From the NCBI GenBank assembly GCA_905182985.1, contig CAJJDN010000172.1:178977-227651 (forward strand): a stretch of 48,675 nt of DNA, in the 5' to 3' direction. Of this stretch, positions 22,631-34,252 are shown piece after piece. A program made the position numbers and the translations under genes. Origin of the DNA: Paramecium sonneborni (Eukaryota > Ciliophora > Oligohymenophorea > Peniculida > Parameciidae). The stretch's first letter is position 1; each line of letters starts with the position of its first letter. The notes below the pieces were generated by a model that had not been told where the DNA came from, did not search any database, and worked only from the letters and a program-made list of their open reading frames with translations.

Positions 22631-24396
22631 ATGGGTTCTAAACCTTAAAAATAACCAGATCCTCCAAAATCCGATGTAGCCTAATTCGAAGATTAAATTC
22701 CTGTATATAATAGACCTAAATCTCCAGATATTGGAGAATAGGCTAAGATATAAGCAGTTGGGATTAAACCTGATGATAATATTGATAGGTATAGTATATT
22801 TATCAAATAATATAAAGGGAGGCAGCAAATAAGAGATAAGCAGAAAGGCAAAGAAATTCTAAGATGGAAGGATAATAGAAAATATAACTTCCATAAAAAA
22901 AAATAGAATAACCAAAAAAATAATCACAGAAATTTGTTATTAATTCAACATAGTAAAATAATAATAGTTTGGATTTATCGTATGATTAATTTTTAAATGG
23001 ACTAAATTAGAATGATATTAAAGAATTAGAAAAATAATTAGAAAGTGATGAATTGTCTCCAATCAATAAAACAAATACTGAATGTATGTGTAAAATATTA
23101 TCAGAGCTTAAAAATAGGCACTTGATGAATAGAAAATTAAGGTAGCAGAATAAAAAATATGGAAATTAAAATAAAAAATAAAAAGATCTTTTAATTGGCC
23201 AGCTTCTGGATAAGTATATATGGTTTCAGTGACTTTTAAATATAATTATTAATACAAAACATAAAAGTTAGCAGTAACATAACCTTTTGATAATTATGTA
23301 AATTCTATTTTAACTTGGAAAAATAATCCATAATTGGGAGTTTATGAGTTTAAATTAAGAGATATAGATATTTATAATACAGAAACAGGAGATGTTTAAT
23401 AACTTAAATTTAATGAAGTAGAATTTATGGTTGATTATAATGGAGTTTTTGTAAGAAAATAATTTATTTTAGATTGGAGTAAAACATGAAAGTGATTTTA
23501 TTAAAAAACTTGGGTAATAAAAACGATACTATGAGAAAGAATAAATAAAGGAAAAAATGGATAGAGATTAATTATTAAATAATCAATTAAATAATTTAGA
23601 AAGATTAGCTAATAATAAATTATAAACAAAATAATCAACTAAAAATAAGAAATAAAAGCCAGAAGCTATAATATAGAAAACGGAAAAATAATTAGAGTAA
23701 TTTTGGACAAATGCATTTTAATGTTGGTATACTTTGAATGAAGATGAAGCTGAAAAAATTTTTTATGCAGGTTAAGAATGTGTAATTTTATAAAAAAGAG
23801 AAGAAGATCCTTAAAAAAAATTAGAAAATTTCCTAATAAAGAAATTACAAGAACCAGAATTTTTTAAATCTTGTTTAAATTCTGTTAAAACCATAAAGGA
23901 TCCTTTAAAAAAATGGGGAATGTTTAGTAATGAAGAGATATTAGAATATTTGGGTGGAACAAAACATGTAAGAATTTTTAAATGCTTATATAGAGTGTTG
24001 TATAAATATAAAAGAAAATAACTTTTCCAATTTTAGAAAAATACAAAATTATTGATGGAATACTTAATAATAGTGATTTAACTCCATTAGTAGTCAAATG
24101 GAATTAATGTAGAAAGACAGTTATAGAACATGAGAGAGACTTATTTGTAGATATTGAATAGGAGAAAAAGTATATATATAAACATAAAATTTAGATTATT
24201 AACATTTATTTGGGATAAATAATTAGATATTAAAATGAAATTAAGATCTGAAAATATATTTGTGGAAGAACTTAATAAATTTAGAGATGAGTGTGAATTA
24301 GAACTGAAAGAAATGTTGTTCTAATTGTCAACAATACCGAATTTTCCAATGGAAAATAGACCTAAATATAAAGAAAAATATTTCTAAATTTTATGA
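22631..24396 (+). CDS. 546-residue protein, unknown, with five introns
   Basis: Introns are at 22789-22817 (29 nt, AAG), 23084-23106 (23 nt, ending GAG), 23451-23472, 23968-23993 and 24170-24194. The GAG acceptor is the only one of its kind here and is needed to join two good coding frames; a sequence error is an alternative. The N-terminus is Pro/Lys/Gln-rich and probably disordered. A middle beta-rich part (GQVYMVSVTFKYNY, LGVYEFKLRDIDIY) looks folded. The C-terminal half is helical with long coils (KYIIDGIL-like and ERDLFVDIEQEKK stretches). I recognise no family. Its stop codon abuts the stop of the gene on the other strand. Confidence 0.55.
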
Positions 24397-25063
24397 TCAT
24401 TGAAATGAGGGTGGTTATAACTCAAGAACTCTAAAAATATTCATAAAATGGATTTGTTATGAAGGATTGAGTGAATAGTACAATTCTACAAAATCACTCT
24501 CGTCCACATACTTATGCATAGCCCATTTCTTCAAATAGTTTATAATCTTAAGTTTATTTTGCATTTTATCAATGTCTTTTCTCAACTTATGAATTAAAGT
24601 TCTCTTGTTTTTTTCACATAGTCCAAAACTATAATTAGTTACCACTTTAGGTTTGATAATTTAATGTCTAGAGATTTGAATTTCTTTATTTAGAATTTTC
24701 TAATAAGGAACTCTCACTTTTTCACCATTACTTACTAAAACATTCAATAATGGTAGATTCTCACTTATTAATTAATCTAATCCATCTTGTATTAAGATAT
24801 GTCTCTTTCTTTTACAATATATATATTATAATACTTGCATTAATCTTATGTACAATGGCCTATAAAATTAAATATTGGACAAACATAAGAAAATGAGCTT
24901 AACTCATCCTTTATAGTTTTGTGCACTCTTTCATCTCTATTAGTATCGCTCTAAGTTGATAAGAAATTCTTACAAGTGAACGTAATGAGGATTCGCTATC
25001 TATACCTTCTAATTTATCGTTTTTTTAGGTTAAGATTTCTCCTTCCTCATATTATAAGTCCAT
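24397..25063 (-). CDS. CCCH-type zinc-finger protein
   Basis: The model is 205 residues with introns at 24951-24973 (TAG) and 24809-24834 (26 nt, AAG). The second junction creates C-PIFNFIGH-C-TQDQ-C-KKR-H, that is Cx8Cx4Cx3H, close to the canonical CCCH finger that binds single-stranded RNA. The fit of this motif across the splice junction is strong support for the model. An acidic N-terminus (MDLQYEEGEIL) precedes the finger, and a basic helical region follows (NKRTLIHKLRKDIDKMQNKL). Proteins of this kind act in mRNA 3'-end processing, export or decay; which of these applies cannot be told. Its stop (24397-24399) directly touches the stop of the convergent gene. Confidence 0.65.
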
Positions 25064-25358
25064 ATATTGTATATTTAATTTTGATCAAATGTTATAACAC
25101 TTAAAACCTTTAAAGAAAATCTTAATATATGAATTAAAAAGATAAATCTTTAGTTTTTATGTATATACTTTTCAACATTTATTTTATTTAGAAGTAATTC
25201 TTAATTCATAATAATGAAATATGTCTTTTAAGAAATTTAGTTTTATTAATAAATCTATTGAATATAAAAGAACTTTTTTTAATAATATTATATTAATAAT
25301 CAATATTAATCATCATTGCTTGCTATTATAATTACATTTTTTTAATTCACCAAATGAA

Positions 25359-25897
25359 ATGTCAATTCAATATCAAAGAAATTCAACAAAATATCTGAAA
25401 GCAAAAATAGTAACAGGATAAACAATAAATCTTTGTTGTATGAAAATTAGTGGATGAAGTTATTAATTAGAAATTTTGAAAATCAAGATATATCAGAGAA
25501 GAATGTATGTATTTGTTAGATATTTTCATTATTTAAATAACTAAAATCTTTAAAAGCAAATGTGAATTCTTCAGAAAAACTAAATAACCATGAATATATT
25601 TAAAAAAGATAATGTTCAGGATAATATTTTAATCAAAATTATGTTTTGAGCTATAATTTTTATTCATCAAATTAATAGAAAGAAAACAAAGGAAAAGATT
25701 ATTCAAATAAAGATCCAATTTTTATATTATAATTATTTAATTCTGCCAAAATTATTAGAATAACAATATTATAATATGAACTAAGACTTTTACTTTTGAA
25801 AAAGTCAGTTTGTAATTCAAAAGTTAGATATAAGATGATAAAATAGTAATTAATTATTCGCTTTTAACATAAAAATTAAAATAATCTGAAGTTTTGA
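25359..25897 (+). CDS. Doubtful reading frame
   Basis: A TGA-free frame of ~490 bases with plausible amino-acid composition (LLYENQWMKLLIRNFEN, later LLLLKKSVCNSKVRYK) can be joined to an ATG at 25359 by one 41-nt GTA...TAG intron (25410-25450). That intron is longer than others in the window, no domain is recognisable, and a chance open frame of this length is not rare in DNA with one stop codon. Otherwise the stretch 25064-26099 holds nothing I can name. Confidence 0.25.
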
Positions 25898-26099
25898 ATT
25901 AGATTAATTATTTTTCTTTACAACGTTTGTTTATATTTAAATAATTAAGATAATCTAATAATTTATAAAATCTTTATTAATTCTTTCAATATGAAATAAT
26001 TTAAAGATTGATTAACAATTAATTATTATTTTAAATAAAAATTAATTAAATAATGCTAAAAATTGTAGATAAATTAAGAGAATTAGTTTCATAAGAATT

Positions 26100-27476
26100 A
26101 TGGATTAAATTCTTCAACTCTATTAATGGTAGACTTATGGTTAAATTAATTATGCTGAAATCAATTGTCTGTAAGCTTAAAAACCCTATAAAGTCGTCTT
26201 GATGCTTGCCATTTTATTTGGTTACATAGGAAGTTCTGAAATAAAAGTAAAATTCAGTATGAATGAAGATTTGGATTATAGTTAAAAATTAACAGAAACC
26301 ATTTTAACAAAAGTAGATAGTTATTACAAGTAATTAAAATTACTAGCTTATTTATCTGAGAAATAAACAACAAGTTTTATTTATAATCCAATCTCATCGA
26401 ATAATTTTACTATTTCCAACGATACATTTACAGAGAAATACATAATTTAACATAAACTGAACTAGAATAATATATCATTATATAGATCTTTATATAAAGC
26501 TATAGATTCAATGGATTAAGAAGGATGGCTTTAAACATTAAAACTTGCATAAATAGATAAATATATTTTTGAAATGATGTTTAATTATGACGATATGTAT
26601 GTCTTTTTTCATCAGTTCTACCTAATAAATTAACTTAATAAAATTATCCATTACTTTCCAGTTATTTAGAGTATGAATGAAAGCTATTTAAATTTGGAAT
26701 AAAAACAATAAATATTATATAGCAATGAAACAGTTATATTTTCTTATCCAACAAATTATGGAATAGTTTTAGGTGTTGGATACACAAAAATGGTTGGAGA
26801 AATATTATCAAAATTAGGGTCGTCATTTTTTATCTAAATTTTTAAGAGTGATAAGTCTTTTTATATATCAAATGATTAAATTATGAATGATCAATGTGAA
26901 TGTTAGATGAAGAGAATATTGAATATCAGTTTTGATTGTGATTTACCAAATGGTGGGAATGGCTACTACTTTAGTAATTCATGTAATTCGTTATATGTTA
27001 GAGATATATCTACTAATAATTAGATCTAAATTTATTTAGTTATATATAAATAGAGAATAAATGATCAAGATCAAACATTAGATTTATTCAATTTAGCATG
27101 GCCTTATTATTTAATAATAATTGTTATATTATTTATTAATATTTTGATTATCATTAATAGAGTGAATTCCTTTACTAGAGACATTACTAACCCCATTAAA
27201 TAAGTCACGTATAAAATAGATAAAATTATAAACAACATATTTTAAATAAGGATTATAAATAAAATATAGGCAGATGATATTTTAATAAAAGAGGACACTG
27301 AAGTACAAACTTTACTTAATGAGTTTTCTCGTCTATTTGAATAATTAAGAAAAAATAACACCTTTAATATTTAAACATTTGAAAAGAAAGAAAAGAAAGA
27401 TATTTTCCCAAAATAAAATGATAAATCGATAGAATAAATTAAAACTTTGATTAATAAATTTAGAGAATCACTGTGA
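26100..27476 (+). CDS. Two-pass membrane receptor with extracellular sensor and HAMP-like linker
   Basis: This is a 458-residue intronless protein. Residues ~31-50 form a first membrane helix (VVLMLAILFGYIGSS). Then comes a ~270-residue extracellular region with N-glycosylation-type sites and a short Cys-rich loop (CECQMKRILNISFDCD). A second helix lies at ~330-355 (YYLIIIVILFINILIIIN), followed by a HAMP-like segment (RDITNPIKQVTYKIDKI) and a coil. This layout matches Cache/HAMP receptors, but there is no kinase, cyclase or methyl-accepting domain after the coil, so the output must come from a partner or by dimer signalling. The start is the first ATG of the open frame. Its last 9 bases overlap the end of the convergent gene. 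Confidence 0.65.
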
Positions 27477-28427
27477 TTATTTAGGCATAAATGTATCAAT
27501 AATTTCTTATCTTTAAAAATTTTCACACCATCTAATAATTAAATATTGATTTACATTTAATAATTTTTGGATTCTAAATATTAGATAAAATAATTTAATC
27601 TATTTTAATCACTCCATATTTATGTAAAATCATCTAATTTAAGTAATTGCATAAATTTATTCATTTCTAAGATCTCTACAATTTTATGCTTTTATTTTCC
27701 TTTATAATAGTAATTAATTTCATATCTATCATTATCTAGATTATTAATAGATATATTTCCAATTTCTGATTATCTGCTAAATGAAACTTTTACAGTATTT
27801 TCTTCATTTCCAGAATCGCTTTCTGCGTCTGTACCAAAATTGTCAAATTAAGGAGTGTCTCTAATAGAACTTGATTATTATAATAAAGTATGTTATAAAT
27901 TAGGTGAATCATCTAAAAATTATTTATTATTCATATGCTAATTTAAATTGATATTTGAATTGCATATAATATTTAATTTTTCACAATTGTCAACATGTTT
28001 TTTTAAATCTTTTACTTGCAAATTGCATGATTTATCTACTAGATATTCATGAAATGAGAAAAGAATAAAAATTTAAATAAGGTTTACCCAAACTGTGTTT
28101 TTTAATAGAATCATATTATAGGTTTATATAATTTAAAACAGAAAAGGATAACGGATAAATCTTCTAAATTATTTTCTACTCTAATTAAAATACTTATTAT
28201 CATCATACAAAATTTTAATCATAGTACACTAATATAAGAATTTTAAATACATAAACTATAAATTAACATCCTAAAGGAACCATTATAGAATAAGGAGTAA
28301 AGTTATTAAAAATACTTTCTAAAATTAATGTTAATATCAAGAGTATAATCCATATAAATTTATATCTAAGAGTATATGATTTATGATAGGCTTCTTTAAC
28401 TTTCATGTCCATCCAAGCTGAACTCAT
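27468..28427 (-). CDS. Multi-pass membrane protein, unknown
   Basis: The model is 304 residues with introns at 28229-28250 and 27532-27554. The N-terminal 115 residues contain about three hydrophobic helices (FIWIILLILTLILESIF, YSIMVPLGCQFIVYC, NLIQIFILFSFHEYL). The rest is a cytosolic-looking acidic, Ser-rich tail (TDAESDSGNEENTV) and a helical end. I recognise no family. The second intron matters: without it the frame runs on for hundreds of bases antisense to the neighbouring receptor gene, while with it the gene stops at 27468-27470. Confidence 0.6.
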
Positions 28428-28619
28428 AATTTTATATTAATAAAGGAAGATGCTCATATAAATAAGAGACTCTGTTATGGTTAGTAAACATATTACTTTG
28501 TTATCACCCTTTTATAAAAATGAAAGCAATTACACAAAATTGGCTATCCATATTATTTTAATTATATAAATTTTTTATAAATTAAAGAATGCACATTATA
28601 AAAGATTTATATTTTCATT

Positions 28620-30162
28620 TCAATTAAAAAATGCAACAATGCATGTAATATCATCAATAACTTCATCTTCTTTCTACCATGCTTCTGTAGCTTCTTTTAC
28701 CAATCTATCAACAGCTCCTTCTGCATCATTTTTCAAATAATATGCATAAACTATATCAATAACCCATTAATTATCGAGAAATCTTAAATAACAATAATAA
28801 ATACTCCCAAATTCCATCTGATGCCATAATCAGAAATTTATCATTTTAGAATGTATGCTTAATTATTTCTGGAATTGAGATTACACCTACTTAAGCAGCG
28901 ACGTAATCTCCAAAACTTCGAGACATGGCCAACCCAGGAACATTTTCATTTTTCAACCAAACTCTAGCTGGACCAATAGGATTTCCTTCTTCATCCGAAT
29001 ATGCTTAAACTCTACCACCATTTTATACTATTCTTTTCTCTTCTCTAGGTATATCAGGTTTTTAATCATGAGATAATTCAACAACATGCAATCCATCTTT
29101 CTATTTTGCAATTATTGCTCTTGAATCTCCAATATTTGCACACCATCCAGTGCGTTCTATAACTAATAAACATACTGTTGTAGCTCCACTATAAGTTATA
29201 TCTATTCCTGATTTATATAATTCTTTTGTTGTTTTTTCAAATGCTTATCTTAATATCATTTATATCATCATATCTTATTCTTTTTTGTTCATTTTATGAG
29301 ATTTTAATAACTAATCAATTATAGTTGGTAATCTTTCTTAAACAAATTAGGCAACTTCATGTCCATTGATCCCATGTCCATCTGAAACTTACAGTAAATA
29401 AGAATTATCTACATTTCCTATTTTTTCATGAATTGCAAATGAATCTTAATTTGTTTTCTCTTATTTTGTATGTAACATGCCAGCTTAAGTTCTATTGAAT
29501 ATTATTGATCTAATACTTAACTGCAAATTTTGAGATCAGTCTTCTTTCTGTTAATATTATATCTGGATTAGATATTGACCTATAACCTTTAATCTGTTTG
29601 GCAGATTATTTTTTTATATATTCAATTAATTTATTTGCTATATCACTTGTTGGTTTGAGATCTCCATTGCTCATTGCTCTATTATGTATTTGAGGAGGAG
29701 ATCTATGAGTTTTTTGACGTTATTTTTGGAGATCAAATAATTTTTAGAATTGCTTTTGAATCAAATTTTCATGATTCTTAAGATTATTATCAGTTTTTTT
29801 ATTTTTAGCAATTTGCTGTATTTATTATCTTGATTTTGGCCTGTTTTAATTGGAGTTTGCAACATTAATATCAAGAATGAATTAATTACGAGAATTAAGT
29901 TTTCTATCAAAAAATTAATTATGGATGTGCGAATTTGCTCCATTTTTAATTAAAGAAATTAAGTCATGAGATAAAGCAGTTGATTTTGAGACTTTGTTAT
30001 CAATTTTGGTATTAGTTGAAATTCCTGATGAAACTAAATATCTAAAATAATTTGAAATATTTCTTACTTGTTTTTCTTAATAGGTGATGAGCCTGTTTTT
30101 AATGGCGAAGTTTATGGTCTAGCATAAACTAGTTTTTATTGGCTAGCAGAGTTTATTTTCAT
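28620..30162 (-). CDS. PP2C-type (PPM) protein serine/threonine phosphatase
   Basis: The model is 489 residues with introns at 30042-30067, 29492-29516 and 28783-28804 (AAG). The first ~190 residues are basic and disordered. The catalytic domain shows the PP2C motifs in order: KTNQDSFAIHEK, VSDGHGINGHEVA (metal-binding Asp), TYSGATTVCLLV, WCANIGDSRAI, LSHDQKPD, EEKRIVQNGGRV, RVWLKN, GLAMSRSFGD, IMASDGIWEFLDN and DDITCIVAFF. All metal-binding aspartates that I can identify are present, so it should be an active Mg/Mn-dependent phosphatase. The third intron interrupts the conserved WEFLD motif, which proves its AAG acceptor. PP2C enzymes are numerous in ciliates; the specific role is unknown. 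Confidence 0.9.
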
Positions 30163-30233
30163 TAATATAAATTTTATAAACTGTTAGTTAAAATAAATAA
30201 GTAAATCAAAATTATTTTGGCTAATGTGTTTTA

Positions 30234-31342
30234 TCATAGCCATTTTGCTCTATTTCCTTCTTCCAAAATTTCTTTTCTTTATTAACCTGTGATAGTTGTC
30301 TACTATCCCTCTTCATCTTATTTTTCATTGAGCCATAGTTCATAGTATTTACCACCAACTCCACATTAGAAAGTTTTAAATCCATGTTTTTAATCATTTT
30401 AATATTCTCCTTCATACTTATTGCCATCTAACCAACTCATAATTCCATATCCATCCATTTTATTATTTTTCCATTAACCATTATATGATTTACCATCAAA
30501 CAAAATATATACCCCATCTCCATATATTTATTTTTCAAAAATTTATCCAACATATCATGATCCGTCAGTAAATAAAAGATGACTTATATTTTCCTTCATA
30601 TTTAGAGCCATCATTCCATATTTCTATACCTAATCCGGTAGTCATTTTTCCATTAATCTTCATAACATGCCCAATTAATCTACAAATAAATACCAAAATC
30701 ATCTGTTTAACCTCTTTACTCTTCTCTTTCATATTCATCTCTATCTGCATATAGTAATTTACCTTCTCCCTAAGCAAAATTATTTTTCCATTAATTTTCA
30801 TACTGAATCTTCTTCTACCAATTAATTTCTATCATAATCCCCATCTCTATCCTTTCATCCATTATCCTTTGTACCTGCTTCCATCAACCATATCTACTTC
30901 AGGTAATTCTATAAGTTCTAAATTATTTTCTCTCTCTTTTATTTTATTTTTATCCTTCTCTTATCACACTTCAAGTATACAAATTCTATTTACTTACTTT
31001 CTTTCTATATCTTTCTCTTCCTTACTCTATGTCCTGTATAATAAGCTTAGATTTGTATTTTTGATGTTATTTTCTCTTAATAATCTGTTAATTTTTTGAT
31101 CCTCTTATGTTAAAGCATGGTTAATCTAAATTATTATTTTTTTCTATTACTTATGTATCATCTTTCTTATATCAAAATTCGACAATATAATTTAATTTAT
31201 CAAATTACTTGATATACCCTCTGTTTTAGTTTTATTCTAATCTTCATTTAAATTTTTATCATGTATAAATCTTTTCTCTTTGATTTTCCATCTCAAATAA
31301 TTTTTACCGTCTTACCAGTTGTTATCATGTATTGTGGAATTC
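30234..31342 (-). pseudogene. Decayed MORN-repeat protein gene
   Basis: Pieces of a MORN-repeat protein can be read in order, but not in one frame. From the 5' side there is a family-type leader (NNWQDGKNYLRWKIKEKRF), a coiled coil (EDQKINRLLRENN), then MORN units such as VDGSRYKGQW, EGKLLYADRDEYE, NDGSKYEGKYK, FDGKSYNGQWKNN and LDGNKYEGEYQNDQKHG, and an end in NRAKWL. Frame is lost by at least three single-base shifts, and two TGAs (30964-30966 and 30555-30557) fall inside otherwise readable sequence. No short intron removes them. MORN repeats bind membranes or act in cytoskeletal scaffolds; many paralogues exist in Paramecium, so loss of one copy is plausible. Sequence error is the alternative. 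Confidence 0.7.
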
Positions 31343-31479
31343 AAAAAAAGTAATACTTCAAAAAATATTTAATGTGGGAAATATTTATTAACTAATATTA
31401 ATCTTCTAGATTATTTTCTTTTAAACAAGATTTTTATACATTGATGTCATGTCATATTCATAAATATTTGTGTTAACTA

Positions 31480-32110
31480 GAGTGTTTTTTAATAAAATAT
31501 AAAAAAAACATTATATTTCTTTAATTAAAATATACTCATGTAAAATCTTCTGACCTATTCATTATACTTTATTGTAATTAATCCTCAAAGCTTTTACGAT
31601 TATGTAATGCTAAAATTAAATAAATTTACTTAACCTGCTTTCAAATTGTATCTTTATTTTTCCTTTAAAAAGTCTATCACAAATATTCTGATTAAATATT
31701 AATCTAAACTACATAGAATTATGCAACAAGACAAAAGAATTATCTACAAAATAACTTGAATTGTAAATTTATCATCTTCCAAACACATTAAAACAAAGGG
31801 AACAATCATTAAACAATACAATAGGATGCTTCTACAAGATTGACGAATATTAAGTACAAGTTAGAACTTTTGGTAATGATATATTCTTTGAAAAATATCA
31901 TTGAATGTATTGAGAAACAACTCGAAACAATTTGAAGTAAAATCTTAAATTTCAATAAAATTCGTTACGATGACAAGTTATAGAATTTAATAAAGCATTT
32001 TGAATCTATCTTAAACTATAAATAAGATTAAGAATATCACATAAGTTATTAATATTCCACATTCAAAAAATAACATGTAAATTGCTCTGAATTTCATAAT
32101 TTACATATGA
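31480..32110 (+). other. Possible relic of a gene in a ~900-base spacer
   Basis: The spacer 31343-32240 has one plus-strand frame that stays open for ~600 bases except for a TGA at 31933-31935. Part of it looks coding (DASTRLTNIKYKLELL, then FNKIRYDDKLQNLIKHFES), like a coiled leader of a Paramecium WD40 or RING-type protein. There is no start, splice pattern or domain I can defend. The rest of the spacer shows nothing. Confidence 0.25.
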
Positions 32111-32240
32111 TACCTTTATCGAGCAATTTCACCAGCATTTTCAGAATATTTACCATTTTTTCTAATCAAAATAGAATCCTTAGTTTTTTTTAACTTTTTA
32201 TTCTTATCCATAATAAAAATAATTATATGTAAATATAAAT

Positions 32241-34252
32241 TCATTTAATATTCGATGATTCTAAATTCTCATCAACTTCTCTGATATTTTCTTATTCTTG
32301 TAATTGAGTTTTCAACTCTTCATCATTAGAAAAATATTGTACTTCTTCAGGTACATCTATAGCAAGAATAACTTCCTAAACTCCCATATATTTAGTGTGC
32401 AGAGTAGATCTATGAATAACTCTAGAAACTCTAGTAGCTGGATTGTTTCCCTAGCTATCTTATCTAAGGATCTATACTGTTTATCTTCTTGGCATATTTT
32501 CATCATTGGCTTTTTTTTAAAGTTGCTTTTACTCTTTTATATCTTCTTTTCTTTCTCTGTAATTATATATAAACCAAGGTTTCATATAATTTTCTTCTAT
32601 ATGAATTAACCATTTATAAAATTTTGATTTTTTTTTTTAGTTATTTTCAACTTTTTCTCCCATACCCCCATAAATTTCCTAATAGTAAGTTGAATTATTA
32701 TACCCCTAGAAAAGTAACTCTGATACTTTCACCATGTGAAACTTTTTTTCTATTATTCCTATGTTCTTGTATTTATAAATTGCCAACAATATACAAAGGC
32801 ATTAGAGCCCCTAATATTATAGATGTAACAACAACAATAATCAAAATAGTAGTCTACATGAGTTAAACTTAATCTCTTTCTTCATCATTTGAATAATGCA
32901 ATTTTTATATTAGTGCATAAGCAACAGACCCTCTTATGATACCTGCATACCAAACAATATTTAATTCCCAAAAGGTTAATTTAAAGTTTTTTCTGCCAGT
33001 AAAAATTTGTGCTAACATAGTCAACATAAACAAGGATAATCCTCTTGATGCAAAACAGATGGCAATTTCAAACAAAATGAAAATCCAACTTGTTTTCATG
33101 GTTTAAATTCCTTTACTTTCATCTCCCTTTATTCCCCATAAAGCTAAACCTAAGTAAACATATATAAAAGATTCACAAAATAATGACAATGAATTTAAAG
33201 TAACTCTAAATTTTTATTAACAAATTTATACTTCGATGAAATTTACCCTATGTTACAAAGATTATAAAAATTATAATGTGCCAAAATGATTCCACAAACT
33301 AAAACACTGATTACACCACTTAATTCTAACAACTCGCATATTGCAAAACTAGCATATCCAGTATATAATAAAATCATTATTTCAAGAACCACTGATTCAG
33401 CAAGAAATCTTAACCTTTTAAATAAAAATGATGTAAATAATCCTATATTATAATAATATAAAAAGTATACCAAATATTATACCAATTGCCATACTTCCAA
33501 AAAACTCTTCAACAAATAACAAAATTAATTCAAAAGGCATTTTCCATGTTTCTGCGTTTTAATCGCTTATCAATTCAACTGATATGAATAGAATAATGGA
33601 TACAGCGTCATTAACCATTCCCTCTCCAAAAACAACACTAAATAATTTAGGATATTTCCCTGGTTTTATCATAGTCAATGCTGCTACACTATCAGATGCA
33701 CATATTGTTGCTGCGAATATCATCATATTTTCAAATTTTAAATCTATTATTTCATCACTAAAGGATACTTATATCAATTCTAAAATTAAATATAGATTTT
33801 TACTATTTTTATTCACTATGTAAGTGAATAGTAATATAAAAATAAATGTAAATATAGTCCCAAACAATCCAAATAACATTATATAAAAGAAGTTTTATGC
33901 AAATCTAAAATTATTTAAATAATAATTAACCTTCTTTTATTCAAGTTGTAACCTCCACAAAAGATTATTATTGGTAAAAGAATATAAAAAAAGAATGTAC
34001 CATTAAAATTGTACTACTATAAAAATATGATGTACTAATGAATTCAATGTGTCCTTAAATAAAAGATGAAATATTAATCCACTTAGTGCTCCCATTATTA
34101 TTCCTAAACCTGTCTCATGAATTAAGTGAAACTAAAAATTTATATAAACTCTTTACATGTTTATGCTCAAAGAATGCTCCTGAAATTGCATAAAGGAATA
34201 ATACAACAATAACTGTTATTGAAACTACTCCGAAAGATTCTGCTCCTGACAT
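32241..34252 (-). CDS. Na+/H+ exchanger (NHE/CPA1 family)
   Basis: The model is 619 residues with six introns: 34132-34156, 34014-34035, 33905-33930 (starting GTT), 33443-33470, 33206-33231 and 32679-32703. The hydrophobic body follows the CPA1 pattern: FFFYILLPIIIFCGGYNL, CASDSVAALTMIKPG (the ion-site region, with Ser-Asp where animal NHEs have Asp-Pro), GEGMVNDAVSIILF, LVCGIILAHYN, SFIYVYLGLALWG, and the tail-side helix IVWYAGIIRGSVAYAL, where a Gly-Ile-Ile-Arg-Gly core replaces GLRGA. A ~130-residue cytosolic tail follows. It should exchange Na+ (or K+) for H+ at the plasma or vacuolar membrane. A 19-nt version of the second intron keeps the same frame. Confidence 0.85.

Noticed and set aside
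25359..25897. Confident gene call here
   Set aside because: It needs a 41-nt intron and has no recognisable domain; it is kept only as a low-confidence entry.
27090..27470. Minus-strand frame running antisense through the receptor gene
   Set aside because: It appears only if the 27532-27554 intron is ignored; splicing gives a stop at 27468.
30555..30557. TGA read as an amino acid in the MORN gene
   Set aside because: TGA ends every intact gene in the window, and the MORN locus also has frame shifts, so decay or error is simpler.
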